Below are positions 10,341-18,744 of a stretch of 36,406 bases of DNA, in pieces (the first letter of the stretch is position 1; each line of letters begins with the position of its first letter). The translations under genes and the position numbers were made by a program. The notes beneath the pieces were generated by a model. The model was not told the DNA's origin and searched no databases. It worked only from the letters and a program-made list of their open reading frames with translations. Source of the DNA: an uncultured Lactobacillus sp. (GTDB lineage: Bacteria > Bacillota > Bacilli > Lactobacillales > Lactobacillaceae); NCBI GenBank assembly GCA_946481335.1, contig CAMLMR010000006.1, positions 1-36,406 of the forward strand. Direction: 5' to 3'.

Positions 10341-10369
10341 TTGACTTATATAGATGGCTTTGGTAAATT
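10341..10369 (+). promoter_or_regulatory. sigma-A promoter of the hrcA operon
   Basis: TTGACT (10341-10346), a 17-base spacer and TAAATT (10364-10369) with an upstream TGG (extended -10). The start would be near 10376, directly before the CIRCE-type repeat at 10381, the usual place for HrcA repression. Confidence 0.72.
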
Positions 10370-10380
10370 AATAATTGTGG

Positions 10381-10416
10381 TTAGCACTTAATACAGAAGA
10401 CTGCTAAAGGTGCTAA
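10381..10416 (+). promoter_or_regulatory. CIRCE operator (HrcA binding site) with an extra half-site
   Basis: TTAGCACTT (10381-10389), 9 bases, then GACTGCTAA (10399-10407) matches the CIRCE consensus TTAGCACTC-N9-GAGTGCTAA with one mismatch in each arm. A second right half-site, AGGTGCTAA (10408-10416), follows immediately. HrcA bound here would block transcription of hrcA-grpE-dnaK until heat stress. Confidence 0.85.
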
Positions 10417-10436
10417 TCGATAAGGAGTGATCGGGT

Positions 10437-11477
10437 ATGCTTACTGAAAGAGAAAAAATGATTTTGAAAATCATCGTTAATGATTATACAAAATCAGGTG
10501 TTCCTGTTGGTTCAAAGGCATTATCCAGTCAATTACCAATACATGTCAGTTCAGCAACCGTAAGAAATGAAATGGCATTTCTAGAAGAGATTGGTTTAAT
10601 TACCAAGAATCATTCTTCATCGGGACGTGTTCCATCAATTGAAGGTTATCGTTACTATGTTGATAACTTGTTGAATCCAAATCCAATTGATAATAGTGAT
10701 ATGATGATTATTCAAAATTCATTATCAGGAAGATTTAGACAAATTGATGAAATCGTTCAACAATCAGCTGACATTTTATCTAACTTAACAAATTACACTG
10801 CGTTGACTCTAAAGCCGGAACAAGAAACAACTCCCATTTTAGGGAGCTTTCGTCTAGTTCCACTTGGCAATCATAAGGTAATGGCAATTTTAATTACCGA
10901 TAATGATGAGGTCGTTAACCAAGTTTTCCACATTGATGGAGACTTGGGCGGTGATAAGTTAGATGCCGTTGTCAGAATGATAAACGATAAGTTAGCAGGG
11001 AAGCCTTTAGACGAAGTTATTACTAAGTTAAAGACAGAAATCGTACCTGAAATTCTGAAGTACGTTAATAACCCTGATAGCTTAGTTCAAACTCTTGATG
11101 ATGTTTTGATGCAAGCTTCTACTAATCAGTTTTATATCGGTGGTGAATTGAATCTATTGAGTTTTACTGATAATAATGACATCAGTTATCTAAAGCCAAT
11201 TTACTCATTGTTAAATGATACTGATGATGCTGCGAAGTTCATCAAGAGTTCTGATAATTCTATTTCGGTTCAAATTGGACCGGAATTGAGCAATGATCTA
11301 CTAAAGGATTACAGTATTATCACTGGTTCCTATGATGTTGGACCACATGGAAAAGGTGTTATTGCCGTGCTAGGTCCTACTAGGATGCCATATTCAAGAG
11401 TAATTGGAATCGTTGATGGATTTAGAAATGAATTATCAAAGAAACTGAGAAATTATTATGATAAATATAATCAGTAA
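10437..11477 (+). CDS. hrcA: heat-inducible transcription repressor HrcA
   Basis: Represses class I heat-shock genes by binding CIRCE, including its own operon. The 346 residues have an N-terminal winged helix (about 1-80; GVPVGSKALSSQLPIHVSSA then TVRNEMAFLEEIGL), then the GAF-like and insertion domains, and the conserved C-terminal segment ITGSYDVGPHGKGVIAVLGP with TRMPYSRVIGIVD. AAGGAG (10422-10427) lies 9 bases before ATG 10437. It is the first gene after CIRCE and 14 bases ahead of grpE. Confidence 0.97.
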   Translation: MLTEREKMILKIIVNDYTKSGVPVGSKALSSQLPIHVSSATVRNEMAFLEEIGLITKNHSSSGRVPSIEGYRYYVDNLLNPNPIDNSDMMIIQNSLSGRFRQIDEIVQQSADILSNLTNYTALTLKPEQETTPILGSFRLVPLGNHKVMAILITDNDEVVNQVFHIDGDLGGDKLDAVVRMINDKLAGKPLDEVITKLKTEIVPEILKYVNNPDSLVQTLDDVLMQASTNQFYIGGELNLLSFTDNNDISYLKPIYSLLNDTDDAAKFIKSSDNSISVQIGPELSNDLLKDYSIITGSYDVGPHGKGVIAVLGPTRMPYSRVIGIVDGFRNELSKKLRNYYDKYNQ

Positions 11478-11491
11478 AAGGAGGCATTCAT

Positions 11492-12064
11492 TTGGCTAGC
11501 AAGAAGGATGATGAAAAAGACCTAGAAAAGGCAACTTCAAAGAAAGAAGCTGCTAAGGACAAAGGCGCCGACAAAAAGAAGGACGCCAAGAAAGATAAAA
11601 AGGATTCATTAGAAAAACAAGTTGAAGAACTTCAACAACAAGTTGAGGACTTCTCCGACAAGTATCTTCGTGCTGAAGCAGAAATGCAAAACATGCAAAC
11701 ACGATTCAAGCGTGAACGTGCAGATATCTACAAGTATGATGGTCAAAAACTAGCAACTAGTATCTTACCTGCAATGGATAACTTGGAACGTGCTTTGGGT
11801 GTTGAAGTTTCAGATGATAGTGGAAAGCAATTAAAACAAGGTGTTGAACTTGTTCTAAAGCATTTCAACAAAGCATTATCTGAAAATGGCATTGAAGAAA
11901 TTGATGTCTTAAACAAGCCATTTGACCCAAGCGAGTGTCAAGCGGTTCAAACAGTTTCTGCAGATGATGATCATCCGGCAGACACTGTTGTTGAAATTTT
12001 ACAAAAAGGCTACAAACTAGCTGATCGTGTTATTCGACCATGCATGGTTGTAGTTGCTCAATAA
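11492..12064 (+). CDS. grpE: nucleotide exchange factor GrpE
   Basis: Dimeric co-chaperone that releases ADP from DnaK. Length 190. Residues 1-40 are a charged Lys/Asp-rich tail, 40-90 form the long coiled coil (SLEKQVEELQQQVEDFSDKY), and the C-terminal beta domain ends in the family signature KGYKLADRVIRPCMVVVA. The start codon is TTG at 11492, supported by a strong AAAAGGAGG just upstream and by the family-like MASKK beginning; no better ATG is available. It lies between hrcA and dnaK in the same transcript. Confidence 0.96.
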   Translation: MASKKDDEKDLEKATSKKEAAKDKGADKKKDAKKDKKDSLEKQVEELQQQVEDFSDKYLRAEAEMQNMQTRFKRERADIYKYDGQKLATSILPAMDNLERALGVEVSDDSGKQLKQGVELVLKHFNKALSENGIEEIDVLNKPFDPSECQAVQTVSADDDHPADTVVEILQKGYKLADRVIRPCMVVVAQ

Positions 12065-12089
12065 AAAATAATCAAGGAGATAATAAATT

Positions 12090-13949
12090 ATGGCAAGTAA
12101 TAAAATTATCGGTATCGATTTAGGTACTACTAACTCAGCTGTTGCTGTTCTTGAAGGTAAAGAACCAAAAATCATCACTAACCCAGAAGGTTCACGTACA
12201 ACTCCATCTGTTGTTGCATTTAAAGATGGTGAACCACAAGTTGGTGAAGTTGCTAAGCGTCAAATGATTACTAACCCAAACACCATTGCTTCAATTAAGA
12301 GTCACATGGGTGAAGAAGGTTACACTGTAGATGTTGATGGTAAGAAGTACACTCCACAACAAATTTCAGCAATGATCCTACAATACATCAAGGGATTCGC
12401 TGAAGACTATTTAGGTGACACTGTTAGCGAAGCTGTTATCACTGTTCCTGCATACTTCAATGACTCACAAAGACAAGCAACTAAGGATGCTGGTAAGATT
12501 GCTGGTTTAGATGTAAAACGTATCATCAACGAACCAACTGCTGCATCATTAGCTTACGGTCTAGACAAGCAAGACAAAGATGAAAAGGTTCTTGTATATG
12601 ACCTTGGTGGTGGTACTTTTGATGTTTCCGTTCTTGAATTAGGTGACGGTGTATTCCAAGTACTATCAACTAATGGTGATACTCACTTAGGTGGGGATGA
12701 TTTTGATAAGAGAGTTATGGACTACCTAGTAGAACAATTTAAGAACGAAAATGGCATCGATTTATCACAAGACAAGATGGCATTACAAAGACTAAAGGAT
12801 GCTGCTGAAAAGGCTAAGAAGGATCTATCAGGTGTTTCTGAAACTGAAATCAGTCTTCCATTCATCTCATCAGGTGAAAATGGTCCACTTCACTTACAAA
12901 CTACACTATCACGTGCTAAGTTTAACGAATTAACTTCTGACTTAGTTGACAAGACTAAGGTTGCTTTTGACAACGCTCTAAAGGATGCTGGTCTAAGCAC
13001 TTCAGATATTGATGAAGTTATCCTAAATGGTGGTTCAACTCGTATTCCAGCTGTTCAAGAAGCTGTTAAGAGCTGGACTGGTAAAGAACCAAACCACTCA
13101 ATCAACCCTGACGAAGCCGTTGCTTTAGGTGCCGCTGTTCAAGGTGGTGTTCTAACTGGTGATGTTAAGGACGTTGTATTACTTGATGTTACTCCACTAT
13201 CATTAGGTATCGAAACTATGGGTGGTGTGTTCACTAAGTTAATCGATAGAAACACAACTATCCCAACTTCTAAGTCACAAGTATTCTCAACTGCCGCTGA
13301 TAACCAACCAGCCGTAGATATTCACGTACTACAAGGTGAACGTCCAATGGCAGCTGATAACAAGACTTTAGGTCAATTCCAATTAACTGACATTCCAGCT
13401 GCACCTCGTGGTGTTCCTCAAATCGAAGTTAAGTTTGATATCGATAAGAATGGTATCGTAAACGTTTCTGCTAAGGACAAGGGTACTGGTAAGGAACAAA
13501 AGATTACCATCAAGGATTCAAACGGTCTATCAGATGATGAAATCAACCGTATGATGGATGAAGCTAAGAAGAACGAAGAACAAGATAAGAAGCGTAAAGA
13601 AGAAGTTGATTTGAAGAACGAAGTAGATCAATTAATCTTCCAAACTGACAAGACTCTAAAGGATGTTGAAGGTAAGGTTTCTGAAGATGAAATCAAGAAG
13701 GCTAAAGAAGCTGAAGATGCATTGAAGAAGGCTAAAGAAGACAACAACTTAGACGAAATGAAGGCTAAGAAGGATGATTTGAGTCAACAAGTTCAAGCAC
13801 TTGCTGTTAAGTTATACCAACAACAACAAGAACAAGGTTCAGATCAACAAGGTAACGCAAACGATTCATCAGACAACAAGGGTAAAGACGACAACACTGT
13901 TGACGGCGATTTCCATGAAGTTCATGATGATGACAAAAACAATAAGTAA
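12090..13949 (+). CDS. dnaK: chaperone protein DnaK (Hsp70)
   Basis: ATP-dependent chaperone. The 619 residues comprise the ATPase domain ([16 protein letters not shown] near the start, [19 protein letters not shown] around 170, and [13 protein letters not shown]), the substrate-binding domain ([37 protein letters not shown]) and a helical lid ending in a Gln/Asp/Asn-rich tail. As in other Gram-positives, the nucleotide-binding domain lacks the loop present in E. coli DnaK. AAGGAG precedes ATG 12090. No CIRCE is visible directly in front, so heat control comes from the hrcA promoter. Confidence 0.99.
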   Translation: MASNKIIGIDLGTTNSAVAVLEGKEPKIITNPEGSRTTPSVVAFKDGEPQVGEVAKRQMITNPNTIASIKSHMGEEGYTVDVDGKKYTPQQISAMILQYIKGFAEDYLGDTVSEAVITVPAYFNDSQRQATKDAGKIAGLDVKRIINEPTAASLAYGLDKQDKDEKVLVYDLGGGTFDVSVLELGDGVFQVLSTNGDTHLGGDDFDKRVMDYLVEQFKNENGIDLSQDKMALQRLKDAAEKAKKDLSGVSETEISLPFISSGENGPLHLQTTLSRAKFNELTSDLVDKTKVAFDNALKDAGLSTSDIDEVILNGGSTRIPAVQEAVKSWTGKEPNHSINPDEAVALGAAVQGGVLTGDVKDVVLLDVTPLSLGIETMGGVFTKLIDRNTTIPTSKSQVFSTAADNQPAVDIHVLQGERPMAADNKTLGQFQLTDIPAAPRGVPQIEVKFDIDKNGIVNVSAKDKGTGKEQKITIKDSNGLSDDEINRMMDEAKKNEEQDKKRKEEVDLKNEVDQLIFQTDKTLKDVEGKVSEDEIKKAKEAEDALKKAKEDNNLDEMKAKKDDLSQQVQALAVKLYQQQQEQGSDQQGNANDSSDNKGKDDNTVDGDFHEVHDDDKNNK

Positions 13950-13963
13950 TTAGATTACTTTAA

Positions 13964-14005
13964 AAAGGGTCAAAGTCTGACTTGTTGGGCTTTGGCCTTT
14001 TATTT
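13964..14005 (+). terminator. intrinsic terminator between dnaK and dnaJ
   Basis: AAAGGGTCAAAG (13964-13975) pairs with CTTTGGCCTTTT (13990-14001) over 12 pairs with two G-U, loop of 14 bases, followed by a short T-rich run. It would reduce dnaJ transcription relative to dnaK. Confidence 0.7.
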
Positions 14006-14031
14006 CAAAATGAAGGTTATGGGGGATAAAA

Positions 14032-15189
14032 ATGGCAGATAAGGATTACTATTCAATTCTGGGAATATCAAAAGACGCCAGTCAAGATGACATTAAGCAT
14101 GCTTATCGCAGAATGTCTAAGAAGTATCATCCTGATATCAACAAAGAACCCGGTGCTGAAAAGAAGTTTAAAGAAATTAATGAAGCATACGAAGTGCTAA
14201 GTGATGAACAAAAGCGTCGTAACTACGACCAATTTGGTTCAGCTGATGGCCCAGCCGGTGGTTTCGGCGGAGGTGCCGGAGGCTTCGGTGGCGGAGCTGG
14301 AGGATTCTCCGGTTTCGGTGGCGGCGGTTTCGACGACATCTTTAGCCAATTCTTTGGTGGTGGAGCAAGAGGAGCTCAAAGAGATCCTAATGCTCCGGTT
14401 AAGGGTAGAGATCTTCAATACCAAATGACAATCAATTTTGAAGATGCCGTTTTCGGTAAGAAGACTACTATCAGATATGATAGAGAAGCTAAGTGTGATA
14501 CCTGTGAAGGTTCAGGTGCAAAACCAGGAACTCATCCAGAAACTTGTCACCAATGTAACGGTAGTGGTTACGTCACATCAGTTCAAAATACTCCATTAGG
14601 CCAAATGCAAACTCAACACCCATGTCCTACTTGTGGTGGAACTGGTAAAGAAATCAAAGAAAAGTGTCCAAAGTGCGGTGGATCAGGTCATATGCAAGAA
14701 AGTCACAAGGTAGAAGTAAACATTCCTGCCGGTGTTGACGACGGACAACAAATGAGACTACAAGGCCAAGGTGAAGCCGGTGAAAACGGTGGACCTTACG
14801 GTGACTTGTTTATCGTATTTAGAGTAAAACCAAGTCGTGACTTCGAACGTGATGGTGCTGACTTGCATTACTCTCAAGACATCTCATTTACTCAAGCAAC
14901 TTTAGGTAGCACCATTAAGGTTAAGACCGTCTATGGTGATGTTGAAATGAAGGTTCCAGCTGGAACTCAATCAAACACTACCTTTAGATTAAGAGGAAAG
15001 GGAATGCCTAAGATTAACAGTAGTTCAAAGGGTGATGAACTAGTTACTGTTAAGATTGTCACTCCTAAGAGTTTAAACAAACAACAAAAACAAGCTCTAA
15101 AGGCTTTTGCTGAAGCATCTGGTGAAGAAGAATACAAAAATGGTGGATTCTTCGAAAAAATGAAGGATGCCATGAACGGCAAAAAATAA
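14032..15189 (+). CDS. dnaJ: chaperone protein DnaJ (Hsp40)
   Basis: Co-chaperone that delivers substrates to DnaK and stimulates its ATPase. The 385 residues have a J domain with HPD at 33-35, a Gly/Phe region (about 75-115) made of short GGFGGGA-type repeats, a zinc-finger domain with four CxxCxGxG motifs (CDTCEGSG from 155, [24 protein letters not shown]), and the C-terminal substrate-binding domains. The binding site GGGGGAT is less ideal than for neighbouring genes. It follows the dnaK terminator by about 30 bases and no separate promoter was recognised, so expression probably relies on partial readthrough. Confidence 0.98.
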   Translation: MADKDYYSILGISKDASQDDIKHAYRRMSKKYHPDINKEPGAEKKFKEINEAYEVLSDEQKRRNYDQFGSADGPAGGFGGGAGGFGGGAGGFSGFGGGGFDDIFSQFFGGGARGAQRDPNAPVKGRDLQYQMTINFEDAVFGKKTTIRYDREAKCDTCEGSGAKPGTHPETCHQCNGSGYVTSVQNTPLGQMQTQHPCPTCGGTGKEIKEKCPKCGGSGHMQESHKVEVNIPAGVDDGQQMRLQGQGEAGENGGPYGDLFIVFRVKPSRDFERDGADLHYSQDISFTQATLGSTIKVKTVYGDVEMKVPAGTQSNTTFRLRGKGMPKINSSSKGDELVTVKIVTPKSLNKQQKQALKAFAEASGEEEYKNGGFFEKMKDAMNGKK

Positions 15190-15192
15190 ATT

Positions 15193-15220
15193 AAAGGGTC
15201 GCATTCGCGGCTCTTTTTTT
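15193..15220 (+). terminator. intrinsic terminator after dnaJ
   Basis: AAGGGTCGC pairs with GCGGCTCTT (two G-U) around ATTC, followed by TTTTT. It closes the heat-shock block. Confidence 0.85.
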
Positions 15221-15254
15221 GTGACTAAAAAGAATTTTTACGGCATTATTTAGT

Positions 15255-15283
15255 TTGTGCATTGTCTTTTTGGTTGTTATAAT
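15255..15283 (+). promoter_or_regulatory. promoter of lepA (extended -10)
   Basis: TGTTATAAT (15275-15283) is an extended -10 with a perfect TATAAT. TTGTGC (15255-15260) stands 17 bases upstream as a partial -35. The expected start is near 15290, just before the lepA ribosome binding site. Confidence 0.72.
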
Positions 15284-15318
15284 TGTATTAATACATTACG
15301 TTGAAAGTAGGAATAAAC

Positions 15319-17157
15319 ATGGACATAGCAAAAATGAAGGAACATCAAAAATACATTCGTAACTTTTCGATTGTTGCTCATATTGATCATGGTAAATCTA
15401 CTTTAGCCGATCGAATCTTAGAAATGACAGATACTGTCGCAAAAAGAGATATGCAAAACCAATTATTGGATGACATGGAATTAGAAAGAGAACGTGGAAT
15501 CACAATTAAGTTGAATGCAGTGGAGCTAAAGTACCATTCTAAGGATGGTCATGACTATGAATTTCATCTTATCGATACACCGGGACATGTCGATTTCTCA
15601 TATGAAGTATCAAGAAGTTTGGCTGCTTGTGAAGGTGCCGTTTTAGTTGTCGATGCCGCTCAAGGTGTTGAAGCGCAAACTTTAGCCAACGTTTACTTGG
15701 CAATTGATGATGATTTGGAAATTGTTCCTGTTATTAATAAGATTGATTTACCTTCTGCACAACCAGATATGGTTAAAAAAGAAGTTGAAGATATTATTGG
15801 TATTGATGCCGAAAATGCTGTTTTAGCTAGTGCTAAAAAGGGAATCGGAATTGAAGACTTATTGGAACGAATCGTAGAAGAAGTACCTTCGCCTCAAGGT
15901 GATTTAGATGCACCATTAAAGGCACTTGTATTCGATTCTGTTTACGATGATTATCGTGGAGTTGTTCTAAGTGTTCGTTTACGTGACGGTGTCGTTAAAC
16001 CAGGTGACAAGATTCGACTAATGAACAGTGGTAGTGAATACGAAGTTACCGAAGTCGGTGTGAACTCACCACATCCTGTTCAAAGAGATTACTTAATGGC
16101 AGGAGACGTTGGTTACATCACTGCAAGTATCAAGGATATTAACCAAACTCGTGTTGGTGATACTGTTACTAATGCCGATCATCCTGCTGATGAACCATTA
16201 CCAGGTTACCGTGAAATGGAACCAATGGTTTACTCTGGTTTATACCCAACTGACAATGCTAAATTTGGTGACTTAAGAGAATCACTTGAAAAACTTAAGC
16301 TAAATGATGCTGCTTTAGAATTCGAACCTGAATCATCACAAGCACTTGGATTTGGTTTTAGATGTGGATTCTTAGGGATGCTACACATGGATGTTGTGCA
16401 AGAACGACTAGAAAGGGAATTCAATCTTGATCTAATCACCACTGCACCATCCGTTACTTACCACGTCTTTACCACCGATGGGCAAAGAAAAGATGTTGAA
16501 AACCCATCAGAAATGCCAGATGCTTCAGAAATTAAGGCAGTGGAAGAACCATACGTAAAGGCAACCGTAATGGTACCTAACGATTATGTTGGTGCCGTGA
16601 TGGAACTTTGCCAATCACGTCGTGGTCAATTTGAGACAATGGAATATATTGATGATTACCGTGTTAACATCATGTACTCAATTCCATTATCAGAAATCAT
16701 CTTTGATTTCTTTGATAAGTTGAAATCAACCACTAGAGGATATGCTTCACTTGATTATGAATTGGGTGACTACAAGCCATCTGACTTAGTTAAGATTGAT
16801 ATCCTATTGAACGGTGAAAAGGTCGATGCGTTAAGCTTTATTTCTCACCGTCAATTCTCAGCTAGTCGTGCTCGAGTAATCGTTGAAAAACTTAAGAAGA
16901 TTATTCCACGTCAAAACTTTGAAATTCCAGTTCAAGCTGCAATTGGTGCCAAGGTAATTGCTAGAACTAATATCAAGGCATACCGTAAGGATGTTACTGC
17001 TCACCTATATGGTGGTGACAGAACTAGAAGAATGAAGCTACTAGAAAAGCAAAAAGCTGGTAAGAAGCGTATGAAAGCTGTTGGTAAAGTGGAAATTCCA
17101 CAAGCCGCATTTATGGCTGTTCTACAAACTGATGAAGAAGAAAGCGATAAAAAGTAA
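15319..17157 (+). CDS. lepA: elongation factor 4 (LepA), ribosome-associated GTPase
   Basis: Translational GTPase that acts on the ribosome, linked to initiation and back-translocation. From ATG 15319 the protein is 612 residues, the usual size; the upstream in-frame TTG at 15301 overlaps the likely ribosome binding site (AGTAGGA) and adds non-family residues. G1 is AHIDHGKST (20-28), followed by [21 protein letters not shown], the [11 protein letters not shown] segment, EF-G-like domains III and V, and the LepA-specific C-terminal domain ([20 protein letters not shown]). No terminator of its own: the first one downstream is the pyrP attenuator. Confidence 0.97.
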   Translation: MDIAKMKEHQKYIRNFSIVAHIDHGKSTLADRILEMTDTVAKRDMQNQLLDDMELERERGITIKLNAVELKYHSKDGHDYEFHLIDTPGHVDFSYEVSRSLAACEGAVLVVDAAQGVEAQTLANVYLAIDDDLEIVPVINKIDLPSAQPDMVKKEVEDIIGIDAENAVLASAKKGIGIEDLLERIVEEVPSPQGDLDAPLKALVFDSVYDDYRGVVLSVRLRDGVVKPGDKIRLMNSGSEYEVTEVGVNSPHPVQRDYLMAGDVGYITASIKDINQTRVGDTVTNADHPADEPLPGYREMEPMVYSGLYPTDNAKFGDLRESLEKLKLNDAALEFEPESSQALGFGFRCGFLGMLHMDVVQERLEREFNLDLITTAPSVTYHVFTTDGQRKDVENPSEMPDASEIKAVEEPYVKATVMVPNDYVGAVMELCQSRRGQFETMEYIDDYRVNIMYSIPLSEIIFDFFDKLKSTTRGYASLDYELGDYKPSDLVKIDILLNGEKVDALSFISHRQFSASRARVIVEKLKKIIPRQNFEIPVQAAIGAKVIARTNIKAYRKDVTAHLYGGDRTRRMKLLEKQKAGKKRMKAVGKVEIPQAAFMAVLQTDEEESDKK

Positions 17158-17186
17158 TTGACTTCATAAGAAATTATCAGTATGAT
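17158..17186 (+). promoter_or_regulatory. sigma-A promoter of pyrP
   Basis: TTGACT (17158-17163), a 17-base spacer and TATGAT (17181-17186). The -35 starts on the base after the lepA stop codon. Transcription would start near 17193, giving a leader of about 145 bases. Confidence 0.82.
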
Positions 17187-17201
17187 ATATTAAAAATATA
17201 G

Positions 17202-17299
17202 AGTCTTTAATTTAGTCCCGTGAGGCTGATAAGATTAGCGAATTTAATAAAAAATTTGTGAAGGTCTATTCGTTCTAGGGATGAATGGACCTTTTTTTT
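17202..17299 (+). promoter_or_regulatory. PyrR-dependent transcription attenuator
   Basis: AGTCCCGTGAGGCTGATAAG (17214-17233) matches the conserved PyrR-binding anti-antiterminator loop of pyr leaders (AGUCCNGNGAGGCU). It is closed by AGTCTT (17202-17207) pairing with AAGATT (17231-17236). The terminator follows at 17261. GCGAAT (17238-17243) can pair with ATTCGT (17268-17273) in the left terminator arm, giving the alternative antiterminator. In known systems PyrR with UMP binds the first element and promotes termination, so the permease would be made when pyrimidines are short. Confidence 0.87.
17261..17299 (+). terminator. terminator of the pyrP attenuator
   Basis: AAGGTCTATTCGT pairs with ATGAATGGACCTT over 13 pairs (two G-U) around TCTAGGG, followed by a T run to 17299. 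It is also the only visible terminator after lepA. Confidence 0.88.
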
Positions 17300-17338
17300 G
17301 CTAGGTTAAAGCTCTGAAATCATTTAGGAGGATTGGTT

Positions 17339-18592
17339 ATGAATAATAAAAATTCAGACACCATTTTAGATGTTCACGATAAGCCAGGCTTTTGGCTTTG
17401 GATAGGTTTATCTCTTCAACACATGTTTTCAATGTTTGGTAGTACAGTAATCGTACCTTTATTGGTAGGACTTAGCCCAAGCATCGCCTTGTTTACTTCA
17501 GGAGTGGGGACTTTAATTCACATTCTAGTAACACAAAAGAAGATTCCAGCATATATGGGATCTAGTTTCGCATTTATTGTACCGATGAAATACTTGATGC
17601 AAGTAACCGGATATCCTGGGATTGCTCAAGGGGTAATTGCAGTTGGGGTTATTTATCTAATTGTTGCGTTGGTAATTACCATGATTGGTTCAGATTGGAT
17701 TGATAATCTACTTCCAGCTGTTGTGGTTGGACCGGTTGTAATCGTAATTGGTTTATCACTAGCATCTAGTGCTGCCAATGATGCCATGTTAAACAATGGT
17801 AATTATGACTACAAATATGTTTTTGTGGCTTTGGTGACATTATTGTTAGCTATTTTCTTCAATATGTACTTGAAGGGCTTCCTTGGTTTTATGCCAATCT
17901 TATTAGCGATTGTGTGTGGATATGTATTATCAATTGCGATGGGATTAGTTAACTTAAGTACAATTGCTAATGCACCATGGTTCTCAATGCCAAAATTTGA
18001 AATTCCATTCGTTTCATATAATGTGAAATTTGAATGGGGTGCAATTATTGCGATTGCACCAATCGCCTTTGTTACCATCACAGAACATTTAGGCCACTTG
18101 ATGGTGCTAGACGAATTGACAGGTAGAAATTACTTTAAGGATCCTGGTTTAAACAGAACACTAACAGGGGATGGATTAGCCTCAATGTTCGCTGGATTGG
18201 TTGGTGGACCAGCCGTAACCAGTTATGGCGAAAACATTGGAGTAATGGCAATCACTAAGATTCACAGTGTGTACGTATTGATTGGTGCAGCAGTATTTGC
18301 CATCTTATTCTCATTTGTGAACAAGTTAAATGTGTTAATTATGCAAATGCCACTCCCAGTAATTGGTGGAATCAGTTTCTTATTGTTTGGAACAATTGCT
18401 TCTAGCGGAATTAAAATTATGATTGAAAACCAAATTGACTTAGCAAATAAGCGTAATTTGATGATTGTTTCGACAATTTTAGTTATTGGGGTTGGTGGTT
18501 TCATGATTAAGATTGGAACATTGCCACTAAACGGTTTAGCAGTGTCTGTAATTTTAGGAATTTTATTGAATATTATATTACCTAAGAAATAG
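17339..18592 (+). CDS. pyrP: uracil permease (NCS2 family)
   Basis: Membrane uracil:proton symporter for pyrimidine salvage. The 417 residues form about 12-14 hydrophobic segments. Family motifs are LQHMFSMFGSTVIVPLLVGL, QKKIPAYMGSSFAFIVPMKY, an AFVTITEHLGHLMVL segment with the substrate-binding glutamate, and a GGPAVTSYGENIGVMAITKI segment. ATG 17339 is chosen because AGGAGG (17326-17331) lies 7 bases upstream; the TTG at 17333 is too close. The PyrR-type attenuator in its leader independently supports a uracil rather than a purine substrate. It appears to be monocistronic; other pyr genes are not in the window. Confidence 0.95.
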   Translation: MNNKNSDTILDVHDKPGFWLWIGLSLQHMFSMFGSTVIVPLLVGLSPSIALFTSGVGTLIHILVTQKKIPAYMGSSFAFIVPMKYLMQVTGYPGIAQGVIAVGVIYLIVALVITMIGSDWIDNLLPAVVVGPVVIVIGLSLASSAANDAMLNNGNYDYKYVFVALVTLLLAIFFNMYLKGFLGFMPILLAIVCGYVLSIAMGLVNLSTIANAPWFSMPKFEIPFVSYNVKFEWGAIIAIAPIAFVTITEHLGHLMVLDELTGRNYFKDPGLNRTLTGDGLASMFAGLVGGPAVTSYGENIGVMAITKIHSVYVLIGAAVFAILFSFVNKLNVLIMQMPLPVIGGISFLLFGTIASSGIKIMIENQIDLANKRNLMIVSTILVIGVGGFMIKIGTLPLNGLAVSVILGILLNIILPKK

Positions 18593-18631
18593 TAAAGATT
18601 ATTAAATACCAATTAAAAACGGTGCTTTTAG

Positions 18632-18640
18632 TGATATAAT
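18632..18640 (+). promoter_or_regulatory. extended -10 promoter of the teichoic acid polymerase gene
   Basis: TGATATAAT (18632-18640) is a perfect extended -10; the region 17 bases upstream (ATTAAA) is not a recognisable -35. The start is expected around 18647, within the loop of the terminator. Confidence 0.65.
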
Positions 18641-18676
18641 GCAGATAGGTAAATTAGAGAGAGTTTGCCGCATTAT
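18636..18676 (+). repeat. nested inverted repeats over the promoter and 5' end
   Basis: ATAATGC (18636-18642) pairs with GCATTAT (18670-18676). Inside it GGTAAATT (18648-18655) pairs with AGTTTGCC (18662-18669), two G-U, around AGAGAG. The outer pair overlaps the -10 box, so it could be a DNA operator; the inner pair would form a hairpin at the very 5' end of the mRNA, which often stabilises transcripts. Neither role is proven. Confidence 0.55.
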
Positions 18677-18744
18677 TAAGACTATATGCCAAGTTTTAAT
18701 TGGTATTTTTTTATTGGAAAATATAACAAGAGAGGCACTTAAAT

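Larger units (their letters stand above)
18604..18712 (+). terminator. long-range terminator of pyrP enclosing the next promoter
   Basis: A perfect 15-bp inverted repeat joins AAATACCAATTAAAA (18604-18618) and TTTTAATTGGTATTT (18694-18708), with a T run over 18706-18712. The loop is 75 bases and itself folds (18636-18676). Only transcripts coming from pyrP contain both arms; transcripts begun at the internal promoter lack the left arm. Confidence 0.65.

Noticed and set aside
10333..10436. Terminator for ribF
   Set aside because: Looked for one but found no hairpin with a T-tract before the hrcA promoter; ribF transcripts may read into hrcA.
14250..14345. GC-rich tandem repeat in dnaJ as a possible mobile or regulatory repeat
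   Set aside because: It encodes the normal Gly/Phe-rich region of DnaJ (GGFGGGA units); coding constraint explains it.
14201..14428. Overlapping plus- and minus-strand frames in dnaJ
   Set aside because: They arise from the glycine-rich repeat region read in other frames.
18262..18612. 116-residue minus-strand frame
   Set aside because: Antisense of the pyrP 3' half; Ile/Asn-rich composition is that of a reversed membrane protein.
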